From the NCBI GenBank assembly GCA_958510825.1, contig OY294048.1, positions 15,331,589-15,395,588 on the forward strand: a stretch of 64,000 nt of DNA. Direction: 5' to 3'. Under the pieces are notes generated by a model, which did no database searches, was not told where the DNA came from, and was given only the letters and a program-made list of their open reading frames with translations. Below are positions 21,261 to 32,970 of this stretch, piece after piece. Numbering within the stretch: position 1 is the stretch's first letter; every line of letters starts with the position of its first letter. The DNA is from Brachypterus glaber (taxonomy: Eukaryota > Arthropoda > Insecta > Coleoptera > Kateretidae). The position numbers and the translations under genes were made by a program.

Positions 21261-23050
21261 ACTTTGGGCTTTTTTTTAAACGCCTTGAAAAAGTATTTAA
21301 AACGCTCTGTAAACAATTTATAAATTACTTTTCTTTCTTACACTATGTATAATGGACGTATTTTAAGCATGACGTTACATTTTTATTTCTAAGAGGTTAC
21401 TACCTTTGGGCTTGTTCCTGTTTGTAACCCTAATTAATTAAATAAATAAAATAAATAAATAAATTGTAAGCAAATAAAAATGAAAAACCATAGAATATAC
21501 GACTTCCTCGACGTAGCCACACGTAATCACTGATACCGATATTAACACCTGAAGCTGTCGATATAATTGCGGATATGGGGCGCTGATGGACCGATAACCC
21601 CTCGCCCATTTTACTTGCTAATTTTAAGTCCGATTTGGCAAATTAATATGGGCGAGAAAAAGTTATTTGTGAATACCAATTATGCATATTTTTAATCTGT
21701 TTGTTTTTAGTAGCACTCAGGGTTCCAAATAGCCAGGGACGGACAAAAGGAAAATCATTGGGGAAGGAGAACCATGACTTACAATATGGATAAGTTATTA
21801 TACGTATAAACTAAGATTATTAAATACAATATTACTTAAAATAAGAAATACTTACATACTGATGGATCCAAGATGATATTTAGAACATGCAAGAAAAAAA
21901 AAAGTACATTAATATACATAGTTATATAATTATTTAACTACCTGAGTAAGATGCCAACAGTTAAAATAAGATAAAATAAGAAACTTAAAAATGAGGTGAA
22001 AAGAGCTTTATTTTAAAATATATATATTTTAAATAGAGTTTAAAAATTACACACGGTAAGAAACCTACGACGAAAGGGGGAGGTAGGTGCAAAACACCAC
22101 AGAACCAACAAAAAACGCTACGATTAAAGCAAATTCAGTGTAAACGTGTACGTATTCAAGTACAATTTTTTGCCGCAGCTTTAGAACCGTGTGTCAAATA
22201 ATACTAGTCCAGTTTATTTCAATTCTTATAACTTCTTCGTACATAGCGTACACTGGAGTAGACTGCAGTGGACACAAAATTCAAAGTTTAATGTTGTGTC
22301 AAAACAATGAAAATAATTTTGTATCAATGCTTAAAATTCCTTGCCTTTATGCATAAATTCATTATAACAACGAATTTTTTTTATTAAATAAATTTTACAT
22401 TAAGAAATTGTCTTAAGATTGGTTGAACCAATTTTAAGCATTGATATAATAAAAATTTTATTGTCACAATTAAAAACGTACATCGCAATGCATCGGTGCT
22501 AAATCAATGTAATTTTATTGATATGACGTTCATTTTTATTGATATCACGTTAATTTTTGATTCAGTGAATTAATATAATATATTATATATTATTTAAACG
22601 TTTGGTTTTTTAGTCTACAATACCACTTAGTCGCATTGTGATCTTTGTAAGGGACGGGTGTGACCGCTTCGGCGGATATATTCCAGCATCAGCATCGCAA
22701 TCATAGATATGCACAGGACTTGATTAATTTTATTATTTATTTTATGTAATGTCGTGAAAGTGTTCGTTTAATTCTAAAGCCTTAAGTGAGTCGTGATTAT
22801 TAATATGTGATGTTAAATTTAAATTCAATGTATTTCGTTGTACACGTGGATATTTTTTTATGAATTTCAAAGAGATAATTTTTTTATAAGTTGGCGTCTG
22901 CGCAAACATTACTACAGAGTGAGACGGTTTTGCGTAGGCCGAAAATTATACTATATCGAGCTGATCAACTACCCAAAGGGAAAAGCCAGACTGGAATTGG
23001 ATTGGATTGGATTACAATACCACTGGCGCCATCTGTTACAATTTATTTAA
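21261..23050. other. AT-rich sequence, no gene recognised
   Basis: A LINE-like (TAAA)n tail lies at about 21432-21465 on the plus strand. TTGTATCAATGCTTAAAATT (about 22320) is inverted at about 22430-22450. Nothing else could be supported. Confidence 0.4.
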
Positions 23051-24025
23051 GTTTGTAAATACAGCATGCAAAAATAACCTAGAAAAAACATAGATGCCGA
23101 AAATTTTCCAACCTTGGAGACCCGCTTCTTTAACGGTTTGCCAAAAATACCAAGCAGCTCAGATTTTACTGTTGATGATTTTATAATGTTTAGGCTTCCT
23201 ACTAACAGGACGAACTCTTGGTTTGGACTTTTGCTTCCCATTTTGAAAATTTTCAAAATTTCGGAAAGCCTTGTATTCGTGCAAAAATTTTCAAAAATTT
23301 TTGTTGTGTATTATGACGTTTTATGTCGATATAAATCAATTTCGGGCAAAAAAAAATTTTCGCTCGGTCGGTCGGTCGATCGATCGGTCGATCGGTCTGT
23401 CCGGGAAATCTTGTGGGCACGATACCTTAAAAACGCTTTAAGCTAGAGACTTGAAATTTGGCATACAGGTATGTTACCAAAAGTTCTCGCTCGGGATTGT
23501 TTTTGGTAAACATTGGGTTGCGGCAAGGGTGGCAAATGTTTGTAAATACAGCATGCAAAAATAACCTAGAAAAAAACATAGATGCCGAAAATTTTCCATC
23601 CTTGGAGACCCGCTTCTTTAACGGTTTGCCAAAAATACCAAGCAGCTCAGATTTTACTGTTGATGATTTTATAATGTTTAGGCTTCCTACTAACAGGACG
23701 AACTCTTGGTTTGGACTTTTGCTTCCCATTTTGAAAATTTTCAAAATTTCGGAAAGCCTTGTATTCGTGCAAAAATTTTCAAAAATTTTTGTTGTGTATT
23801 ATGACGTTTTATGTCGATATAAATCAATTTCGGGCAAAAAAAAATTTTCGCTCGGTCGGTCGGTCGATCGATCGGTCGATCGGTCTGTCCGGGAAATCTT
23901 GTGGGCACGATACCTTAAAAACGCTTTAAGCTAGAGACTTGAAATTTGGCATACAGGTATGTTACCAAAAGTTCTCGCTCGGGATTGTTTTTGGTAAACA
24001 TTGGGTTGCGGCAAGGGTGGCAAAT
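23051..24025 (+). repeat. Recent tandem duplication of a 487-bp unit
   Basis: GTTTGTAAATACAGCATGC starts at 23051 and again at 23538. The two units differ by only a few bases (one extra A, CCAACC versus CCATCC). Each contains a (CGGT)/(CGAT) tract just before GTCCGGGAAATC. A diverged partial copy of the same repeat lies at 42245-42490. The frames through it (GRSVDRSVDRSV) reflect the tetranucleotide tract and are not taken as genes. Confidence 0.9.
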
Positions 24026-24310
24026 GGGGAAAAATACATTTTTTTTAGAAAAATTTGATAATTGCTATATATGGGTTTTTGAGGTTGCTGAAATTGATTT
24101 TTTTTTCTAATTCCACCCCCGAGGGGGTAAGGGGAATAATATTTTTCAATATTATTAATATTTTCTTCAAAATTGGTATATAGGGGTTTTTGGGGTCGAC
24201 GAATATGAATCTGATAATATTTTTTTTTATTTTCCCTCCCCTGATGGGACGGGGGGTAGTTTTCCTGAAAATTGGTATATTGAGGTTTTTGAGTGAATAT
24301 GATAACAAAA
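24026..24310 (+). repeat. Continuation of the dispersed repeat shared with 42465-43228
   Basis: GGTTGCTGAAATTGA, GGGGGTAAGGGG and TTGGTATATAGGGGTTTTTG recur in the same order at 43100-43225. The 42-43 kb copy is interrupted by a Harbinger-like MITE at 42506. Confidence 0.65.
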
Positions 24311-24319
24311 AAATTCTAC

Positions 24320-24483
24320 ATATGCGCAGATGTGTTTAATAATACATACGAATTGTACAAAAGTATTTTGGCAAACATATACACATGTACCATGCGCAGA
24401 AGTTTTTGGTGGAAGATATTTATGCGCAGATGTGTTTAATGATACATACGAATGCACAGAAGTGTTTTGGCAAACATATATTT
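24320..24483 (+). repeat. Tandem repeat, two copies of about 100 bp
   Basis: ATGCGCAGATGTGTTTAAT at about 24322 and 24422, each followed by GATACATACGAAT or AATACATACGAAT and TTTTGGCAAACATATA. Confidence 0.75.
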
Positions 24484-25678
24484 AAGGTTGCTAAAAGTAA
24501 ATCTAATAATAAAAAATCTATTTTACGCGCGGAGGTGTAAAATGGGAAAGCACTTTTACTGGGCAGTGTATTTGTTGTTTAAATTAACCGTGCGAAATAT
24601 TATTATTTTAAATTAAAACAATAACAAAAACATTTATCATAGCCAAAACCAACACTGAACCACACCTATTATAAAAATAAATTATTAATCACCGACATGA
24701 CTTATTTTCTCATTACATTGCAACGTAAGTTGAATTTAATGGCGCTATTATTAATAACCGTCATCAAATTTGTTTTACAAATAAGATAAGAAGCAGACAA
24801 CATTTAAATTTAAATTACCTATAAAAAATAATAATAAACTGTGTATAACCCACGGGCAAATCGTACTAGCGTTGGAATATGAGTGACGCGTGCTAAGGGC
24901 AGGAAAGAATATTAAATTGTTTATGTAATTGCAATGAACATATATCGACTTGTCTATTTCAAAACGTCGTATCTCAAATATACCTTCCAGCAGGCGCACC
25001 TGTAAAAGTTACGTAAACGGTCGTACGTCTGATGTAAAGGCGTGTAATAAAAACATGTAAAAATTATGAAATATGCAGTTCATCTATAGGTTTTTTATAC
25101 GTCGAAATCATACGAATGTCTAGATTTTTTGAAAGATAGCTAAAATCCTGGACTTTTTAGTTAGTTTAAAAAAGACAACTGACAGCAATGAAAACCAGAG
25201 TATATGAAATATACGTGCTCGAAGGTTAAGGGATATGAAATAATTGTTTTTTTTTCTATTTTGCGACTCTTATAAGCTCATAATCACACACATTTTGCGT
25301 GTTTTTATACTGCCCCCGGTAGTTAAAAGGCGGCAAGTGACATAACCAGAGTAACGAGAAAAATAGCATGGATGTTGTCCTGCACTAATCTAGATATATG
25401 CGATTATTGTTTTTGTTCAGTATCACGTAGAAATACTAGTTATCTATATGTCCCTTTAGACAATATTTTAAGTTTTCATTAAAAAAATGGTGGTTTATTC
25501 TTTATTGTTTCGTTATTTGTAATGGCGTACGTAGAAAAGTTGAAGTTAAAAGGCGACAAGCCGCAAAAGTCTGTTCTGCCTTTTAACTTCAAACTCCTTT
25601 GAAGTGCCGCTATTTAAAAACAAGCAAGGATGTTAACTTCTAACTCAGAACAAGCTACTATAGCATTTCACTCAATTT
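24484..25678. other. AT-rich sequence, no gene recognised
   Basis: A segment at about 25255-25305 (GACTCTTATAAGCTCATAATC) is found inverted at about 28740-28790. A short hairpin AAGTTAAAAGGCG...GCCTTTTAACTTC is at 25544-25591. Confidence 0.4.
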
Positions 25679-25679
25679 A

Positions 25680-26266
25680 GGGGTGACATGCATCTGTACC
25701 CATCAAATTTCCCTTAAGCACATCTCTACTCACACGCATCTACTCACACATATATCTACTCACACACACCTCTACTCACACACCTCTACTCACACACCTC
25801 TACTCAAACAAATCTCTACTCACACATATATCTACTCACACACAACTCTACTCATTGTCATTAACTTCGATTGACTTTAACATGTATTTGATTGACACTA
25901 GGATAACATGGCGGAACAACTAACTATATTAATTTAATATTTTTTCTGTAAATCAGCTATTACTATTAATAGTAATAAACTTCGCAATAAATTTTGTTTG
26001 CAATACACGAACTTATAAGCTGAGTTACAGAAAAAAAAATATTAAATTAATTTAGTTTAGTGCTTTGTTCCGCCATGGTATCTTAGTTCTAATTAAGTAA
26101 ATGTCAAAGTCAATCAACGTTAATGACATTGAGTGGAGTTATGTGTAAGGAGAGATATGTGTGAGTAGAGATGTGTTTGAGTAGAGTTGTGTGTGAGTAG
26201 AGATGTGTGTGTGAGAATAGATGTGTGTATGAGTAGAGATGTGATGAATAGAGATGTGTGTCACCC
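25680..26266. mobile_element. Foldback (FB-like) element with minisatellite arms
   Basis: The left end GGGGTGACATGCATCT and the right end AGATGTGTGTCACCCC are inverted copies. Next to the ends each arm carries about ten copies of a 13-17-bp unit (CTCTACTCACACA on the left, its inverse on the right). The arms then continue as unique inverted sequence (CATTAACTTCGATTGACTTT; ACATGGCGGAACAA) to a short central spacer near 25960-26000. TTTAG stands near both outer edges, but a clean target duplication is not certain. Inverted repeats built from short tandem units are the hallmark of Drosophila FB elements. No coding. Confidence 0.7.
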
Positions 26267-26504
26267 CCTTTTAGCAGTTTTCGAAAAATTACAATTTAAA
26301 AATAGCCAATTTTTATATTTAGTTAATATTATCAATACATAATCCGAAGCGGCGTATATTTTTTGTAAGCATTTTACCATCTGAAAAAATCTTAATACGT
26401 ATTAACGTTCTATTTTTTCCAACATTCTCCAGATCCATTAGAGACCACCTTGTTTTATATCGGTCAAATCGCCTCCGGCTATCAAGAAATTAAGGCAAAA
26501 AAGG
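26267..26504. other. AT-rich, nothing recognised
   Basis: No repeat or gene could be supported. Confidence 0.4.
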
Positions 26505-26728
26505 TCAATTAACGGGGCCACATGGCCCTCTAGGATTTTTTCTTGACGGCCGGGGCGCCTGAAGGCCGCTACCGTAGAGGTTTTCGGGAGCGTCTCCGTG
26601 GCCATTTGCATAATTACACTGATGAGGCATTAGCCAGCTCCACCTGTCGGCCGCGGGGCCCGCATGTCCATCAGAGGCATCAGGTCGAGAAAGATACTTT
26701 TTTTTTGACAATCTTTTGCTGGACATAA
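26505..26728 (-). other. GC-rich island with a 73-codon minus-strand frame
   Basis: This is a sharp GC-rich block in AT-rich surroundings. The minus strand is open from 26726 to 26505, with segments such as DRWSWLMPHQCNYANGHG and PRPSRKNPRGPCGP; the plus strand is also open. Several GC hairpins are possible (GGCCGCGGGGCC; GGGGCCACATGGCCC). It may be the 5' or 3' untranslated part of a retroelement, a structured RNA, or a stray exon. No family was recognised. Confidence 0.35.
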
Positions 26729-27176
26729 TAATTATTTAATTATCGAACATGGTAATTACTTTTCATTGATTGATTTGAATGATTGGTTTCACTTTTTAAT
26801 GGGTACCTTAACCAGCCGTCTCGAATGAGCGTGAGTACTTTCTCATAAAAAAAATAATTGTGGATTAATTATAATATTTTTTGTGATTTTATTAAATAAA
26901 TATTTTTATGGATATTGTTGTAAACAATTTTTTACATTTTGAGGGAGGGGGTCATGGAAAAATGATATTTTTTTGTGTATTATTTGACCTCTTAGGTGGT
27001 TTTTAAATGTTGGTTCTATTGTTAATAATAAACAGATGGACACACGGACAGAAGGGGAGATGGATAGACGGACAGACGTTATTGTACTATGCTCAGCGCC
27101 TGCTTGAATACTTGAACCCGAAAATCACATTTTTGTAGAAATATAAAACTACGCATGTATACCATATACAGGGTTA
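26729..27176. other. AT-rich, nothing recognised
   Basis: A short (GACA/GACG) tract near 27030-27075. Confidence 0.4.
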
Positions 27177-27178
27177 TT

Positions 27179-28890
27179 CTTTTAAATGGTACAGTGCCTC
27201 TAACTTTTGAACTGCGTAAGATATCGACTTGAAATTTCTAATAGATACAACATAAAATAAAGCGTCTTTAACCATTAATTGTTTATTTTTATAATTTACC
27301 ATAACACTAGGGGGCGCCGATAAGAGATAAGAGATAAGATAAGATAAATTTATTGTACCAAAAAGTTGCATACAGTGTGATATAACTTATTAGGCTAGTC
27401 AAAATGAAATTTATAATTATAATTTAAAAATTCTTCTACATTATATAATGTATAAAACTTATAGAGAATTTCAAGAGCTACAAGTTTTCTCCTAACCACT
27501 TTTATCTCCGATTAATAATTTGGCTGAAAAATCGAAAAAACCAATTTCACCCCCAAACAAGACAATTTTTGAGTATTTATAACTCGATTGTTATTAATAT
27601 ATTAAAAAAAATGATCCCAACAAGAATTGTTGGAAATTTTCTTCGTAACAAAATTGGTTTTATGTATTTTTATTCTAAAATGAATATTTAGCGAGATAAC
27701 CGCACTCACCCCTAAAATTCAAGATAGCGGACCCCCCTTAAGCAAATCGCCTGGTGAAAAACTAACAGGAGTGTTCTGTTACTATCCACTACTATCCTTT
27801 AAAATATCAGCCCGTGTACATTTATTGCAATTTAACACAGGAATTTCTCGTTATTTGACTGGACTATAAATATAAGTAACTAACCAACTAACTCTTTAAT
27901 TAAAATCAAAAAATAAATACACCGTTGGATAGACAATTGTAAAACTTTCAAAATAATGTAACACACGACCCACCCTTCTATTTAAAATTTTGCCCCTCAA
28001 TGCCCCCCTAGTGCCATTTCAAAATATAAAAATGTGTCATTTACGTAAAAAAATAGTATATTTATTTATTTATTTATTTTATTTATACTCTTTAGAGACC
28101 TATATAATAAGGTGTTTTATATCACGGAGTGTCCATCAACCATAAATTTCAGTGCTTCAATCGTGTTTACCATTCCATTTTTATCCATTGTTCTATGTTT
28201 TATACCAACATCTCCAGCATATTCTTCACATAGTGTGAAACCATGATTTTAGTAATTTAAATAAACATTAGTACTTATATATTAAAATACTAGTTTCATA
28301 ACATTCAGGTTTTTAGCGCACAAGACAAGTTTAGAAAACGAGCCGCTTGCGACGAGTTTTCTAAAGTGCTCTAAAAACGTGTTATGTAACGAGTGCTTTA
28401 TACAATTTTTTCTATTTTGCTCTAAAATTTAAAAAACTTACATTTAAATTGATGACTAATTTAGGGATTTTTGTTTTGGGTTGGCATTACAGTTTACACT
28501 ATGTTTAAAATTCTAAGAACAAATGATATTTTGATATATTTTACAGTAATCTCTTCTTTTTTCACTACAATTAACCAGTCCACAATTTTAATACGATAAA
28601 AAATAACCCAAACACAAAATTTTGTAAAAATTAAACTTTAAATCGACATTGACATTTGCACGCAAAACGTCAAGAGATAGGCTTTTGTATGTTGCCAACC
28701 CAACAGAAAAAAAGTAGAGACCTCTTATGGGCCTATAAGAACAAGCAAAATGCGTGTGATTATGAGCTTATAAGAGTCGCAAAATAGAAAAAGTTTATAT
28801 TAATACTACTATTATGTTTGTCCAAATTTTTGTTTGATATTTACGCTGTTCAGAGTTAGAGATACTGAACAATTTAAAAGAACAACCCTG
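27179..28890. mobile_element. TA-flanked DNA element with CAGGGTTATTC ends
   Basis: The left end CAGGGTTATTCTTTTAAATG is inverted at the right end (TTTAAAAGAACAACCCTG). TA is on both sides (27177-27178; 28891-28892), as for Tc1/mariner elements. No transposase was recognised. It has taken in a LINE 3'-tail fragment (about 27325-27365, ends TTATTGTACC on the plus strand) and a (TTTA)n tail near 28060. A related element is at 31415-32293. Confidence 0.6.
28312..28440. repeat. Dispersed foldback repeat (TTTTAGCGCAC...)
   Basis: TTTTAGCGCACAAG at the left mirrors CTAAAGTGCTCTAAAA. The whole segment is found inverted at about 58130-58247, next to the BEL LTR. Confidence 0.6.
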
Positions 28891-30291
28891 TATTGTACTA
28901 GCTGTACAACGGGCAGCAAAGCACACCGGCCCATTTACTTAGGCTTACTTAATCCACCTGCTGACCAATATCACGAACCCATCATGGGTCTATGTGCAGT
29001 GAACTGAATAATATCAGGATAATTGGCCTAATTGCCCCAATTTCGCATGGGCCCTTAAATGAGGATATCAGAGAGAAAATTATCCAATATATGGACACGC
29101 AGTAGAAAAGGGTCCTTATTGTCGGTATGGAGTAACTGTAGGGGCTTCTCAGACATGTCCCACCTAAAACTAGTTTGGTTCCCATCTATCCATATTTTTT
29201 TTTGGGGCGCTTTCAAATTTCAAAATTTGACTAGTTTAAACCAAAATAAAAAAAAATGTAAAAACAATTCGAAACTACCGTATAATATTATTCTAGCGCA
29301 GGCGCTGTGAATAATATAATAATATGGTACCTCTCGAATATAACTTTTTGATTTTCTGTTTTTTTTTTGTTTGTGGAATTTATGTGTACGTAGATACCAA
29401 ATTTTAGGTTTATGGCCAATCGATTAAAATCTGAAATTGGATAAAAAACTGCAGATTTACAAACATGCTTGTCTGCTAGCGAAAATATAAGCAGTTTTGT
29501 TCAACTTTTAGCAGAAAAATATTTCCAGTTCACATGGGGTTTCCAGACATAAACTATCCACCAGCCGATAGACATCAACTGAAATAAAACGAAAAAAAAA
29601 AAAAAACAATTGTTGATGTCAATTTTGACATCAACCTATAAAATCGTTTATAACTCGTAAACTAAAAGCGACAATATAGGTCCTTTTCTGGCGGGTGTCC
29701 ACACATAAGTACTATTTATTAAGAAAATTAATTTAAAATTAATTAAATTTTTCAATCAACTGGTCTCATCATTTTGCAAATTATTACCTATCTACTTTAT
29801 TGTATACTTAGGCGTACACTATAATAATTATTCATTAAAATATTATACTGGGAAAAACCTAAAAACTAAGACAAATAAAAGTGTTTTATCACCACAATTA
29901 CTTCGGTACCACTCGTTTGAATGACGATGTATCAAATTTATCTCCATTTTTACCCGTTTTCAACAGTACTCTTTTACATTTTTTTGACCACTCCAAAAAA
30001 TCGTGTAAAATTGTCTGTAGGCACGATACGTATATATTTTTCCTTAACAGCTATTACCAAACATTATTTAATATTTTATGTAGTACTACAGTCTGATTTC
30101 AAAATCATTGAGAGTGACTAACCATTGCAATGGTGGACAGACTGCTTGTGCGCAGATAAGCGGGGATGGTGATTACCATTTTTTAACATTTGCATGTTAC
30201 TTTTTCACAATGACCAAAATTTAATAAAAATTAATTATAAAAATAACAGAAAAATAATCAAAACCTTTAAACTTATTCAGTTTATTTATAA
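28891..30291. other. AT-rich sequence, no gene recognised
   Basis: 28910-29180 is less AT-rich, but its frames match nothing known. 29278-29315 repeats a segment of 3618-3654. Confidence 0.4.
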
Positions 30292-31061
30292 TACAGGGTG
30301 GCCCATAAGTCACTTTACCATTTAAAAACTGAATAACTTTTTTGTTTGTCAATTTTTTTTATTTATTTCTTTTACAATATAGAGTACAGGTAATAGATTT
30401 TTTTTTGAACTAGGTATGAAAAATCATGTCTTTTAAACGACGTTCATTTTATGGTTTGCAAACTCTTTTCACGTCATTTTCCATAACGGCTCCTAATATG
30501 TCTCGCTTAAGTTTTTGAATAGTTTCGGGGCTTGTTGACATACACCCGGTCTTTCAGGTAGCCCTAAAGAATAAAGTAAGGTGCTGTCAAATCGGGTGAT
30601 AGTGAAGGAAAACAAAAATCCTAATTTCGCGAAATTATTCACTCTTCGAAAATCTGCCTTAAAAGCTGCATTGTGGCTCTGGCGGCGTGGGCAGTTGCTG
30701 CCAACACGTCTCTGGCATGTCCTCCGCAACAAATTTTCCAGCATTGCGCGATATCGGTCGCCGTTCACCGTAACTGTATTGCCATTTTCCTAGCAGAAGT
30801 AAGGTCCGATTACCATTTGGAATGTTACACCGCACCAAACCGTGACCTTGAAGGGGTGTAATTCACGTTGATGGATGACCCTAGCTGGAGCCATACATGT
30901 TAAGAGCCGTCTTGGAAAATTTCGTGAAAAGAGCGGAAAATGGACGTCATATAAAAGACATGATTTTTTATTTTTCAATAAAATTTCCATTTCCTGTACT
31001 CTACATTGTAAAAGAAATAAATAAAAAAAATTGACAAACAAAAAAGTCATTCACCTTGTAT
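30292..31061 (-). mobile_element. Decayed Tc1/mariner-type transposon with long inverted repeats
   Basis: The inverted repeats are about 170-190 bp. They share TTTTTTGTTTGTCAATTTTT, TAGAGTACAGG and AAAAATCATGTCTTTTA. The outermost part is damaged on the right. A transposase fragment lies between them (30500-30930). TA is present at both edges (30292-30293, 31060-31061). Confidence 0.7.
30500..30930 (-). pseudogene. Tc1/mariner transposase fragment, frameshifted
   Basis: Minus-strand blocks in order: ELHPFKVTVWCGVTF, then VIGPYF, then a stop, then ENGNTVTVNGDRYRAMLEN, then in another frame AARATMQLLRQIFEE, then LSPDLTAPYFIL and GYLKDRVYVNKPR. This order (WCG, VNGxRYRxML, HxAR, SPDLxxxxFxLWGYLK) is the catalytic half of mariner/Tc1-like DDE transposases found in insects. 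At least two frameshifts and several stops break it; the N-terminal DNA-binding half is absent. Confidence 0.7.
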
Positions 31062-31414
31062 TATAAGGTTAACTTTCTCCACTATCCCAAAAACACTATT
31101 TTCCTCTGAAACATCCGTGTGTTTTCCCGCTGTGCAAAAACGCATTTAAACAATCAATCACGTATACTGTCAAAACAATCACCATTTCAACATAGTCATA
31201 GTCCATTGTTTTAATAAATTTAAATGACCCAAGCACAAGATTCTACCACGAGATGTCTCTCTAAGTGCCCGCGCCATAGGAAACCCCTTAACTGAAAAAT
31301 AGTCCTTAATGCAAAAAGATAGAGACCCTTTATATTCTGACAAAGTTTATTTGTTTCTACTAGGTTATTTAGAATCATTTTAATTTATTTTCTGCAATCT
31401 GCCGTAGATTGTAG

Positions 31415-32293
31415 GACAATAGGTTATTCCCCCGTAACTTCTGAATGGGATGAGATGTAAACTCCAAATTTGGAATGTGAATATCGCAAAACAAAAACTA
31501 TCATTTGCAATATTTTTTATTTTTTATTCTGTGAGCCGGCGCGTCGGCTCCACAAAGGGAAATTATTTGAAATTATACTCTAAGCCTTGTAATACGTAAG
31601 AGCTTAAAATTATTTATTTAACCACACTGATAAAAAGGATTTATTTGGATATGGCCAATTAAATCATTTGGTTATGAGTAACAAATTTTATTTGAGTCAA
31701 ATAAATATTTAGTTTATGTAAACAAATATTTTAATTTCAAAATGATTTATTAATGGGAACAAAATAGTTTATTTGACAGAAATAAAATTTATTTGTCACA
31801 AACAAATAATTTAATTGGCCATATCCAACCAAATATTTAGTTGACACAAATAAACTGTTTTATCAGTGCATGTAACTTTTTAAATTAAAATTGATTTTTT
31901 TTAATTCATGAAATTTAAATATTTTTAAAAAATTAATTTTGGAAATTTTATACAAAAAGGTCCAAAGAATAAATTTATTTAAGGAGTATTATTTGTGCAC
32001 GAAATATTAAAATTTTAATAGTTTTAAAGAAAAAAAAATCTTCAAACATGTTTTTAAAAAATAATTAGTTATACAGCTAACGGAAAAATTTATTCTCTTT
32101 AAAATTATATATCATATGACCTACGTTGCTATTTAAAATTTTGTCCACTGCGTCGCGTTATCAAATAAAATACCTAAAAATATTGCAAAGGGCACTACTT
32201 GTTATGTGATATAAAAATTCCAAATTTAAAGTTTATATCCCCTCCCGTTCAAAAGTTACGGGCGGTGTACCATTTAAACGAATAACCCTGTAT
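31415..32293. mobile_element. Related DNA element with AGGGTTATTC-type ends, holding a nested MITE
   Basis: The left part (AGGTTATTCCCCCGTAACTT) and the right part (inverted GGGTTATTCGTTTAAATGGTACA with CGTAACTTTTGAAC) are inverted relatives that extend over about 100 bp, including CCAAATTTGGAATGTG or its diverged form. Its right end matches the left end of the 27179-28890 element. No coding is seen. Confidence 0.55.
31625..31867. mobile_element. Nested MITE with CACTGATAAAA ends
   Basis: CACTGATAAAAAGG at the left; TTTTATCAGTG at the right. The inner part ATTTGGATATGGCCAATTAA is mirrored. The body is a string of AAATAATTTATTTG-like words. Flanks are CA on both sides, not the TA expected of mariner. 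Confidence 0.6.
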
Positions 32294-32970
32294 GCAATAA
32301 AGTTTAATTAATGAGATCGTCCTATTTTTATCACGTGACTCCAGTCAACCAATAAAACCGTCTAATTATAGCGCTTAGCGCTTAACGAAGGTGTGTCTAG
32401 ACTTGAGCAATACCGGGTAACTTTTAAAAAAGCTCCACTCCACTGAATATCTCGAAAACAAAGAAAAATACCAAAATTTTGAAAACGAGATCGAGGGAAA
32501 AGTTTTTACATAAAAATTTCCCTTTTTATCCCTTTTTAAGCAAGGTAAATTCACCTTAGTAGTGTCAGAATTGGAAGGGTCTCTAGGAAACCCCTTAACT
32601 GAAAAATAGTCGTAATGTCAGAAGACATGCTGTTTGTTTTTAAGGCACCCTGTAGCTCTGCTGGAGGTGCCCCGCGGTGTCACGGGGACCCCTAAAAGCT
32701 ACCTCTTATCAGATCGCTGCATGATGACATTGTGAATTTGGCTGTGGATCGAATAAAAAACGAAAGAATTACACGTCAGAGGATTAACGAATTAGAGAGG
32801 GGAAACTAGAACAAACAAAAATGAGAAATAAAAATGCAATGGAGTATATTGCAAAACGAGAATAATAAATAAAGTTTAGCTTTTAATTGGTAAATCTAAG
32901 AATTGACAGTCTATAAAAATATATACTGGACGTTTGTCGGTTAATAACCGAAAAAATATATAGGAAAGTA
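32294..32970. other. Sequence with a short GC-rich block and a 37-codon frame
   Basis: 32638-32700 is GC-rich with a CCCCGCGGTGTCACGGGG hairpin. After a TAA, the plus strand is open for 37 codons to a TAG at 32807-32809; it contains DDIVNLAVDRIKNERITRQR, which looks protein-like but matches nothing recognised. The phrase AGGAAACCCCTTAACTGAAA occurs at 31278 and 32583. Confidence 0.3.

Noticed and set aside
23114..23934. Frames of 110 and 158 codons with GRSVDRSVDRSV
   Set aside because: They arise from the duplicated unit and its CGGT/CGAT tract; the same tract gives similar peptides at 42.3 kb, and no domain is present.
26628..26700. CTGATGAG with a GGC-ATTA-GCC hairpin, resembling a hammerhead core
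   Set aside because: The hairpin is followed by AGCTCC, not GAAA, so the second half of the core is missing.
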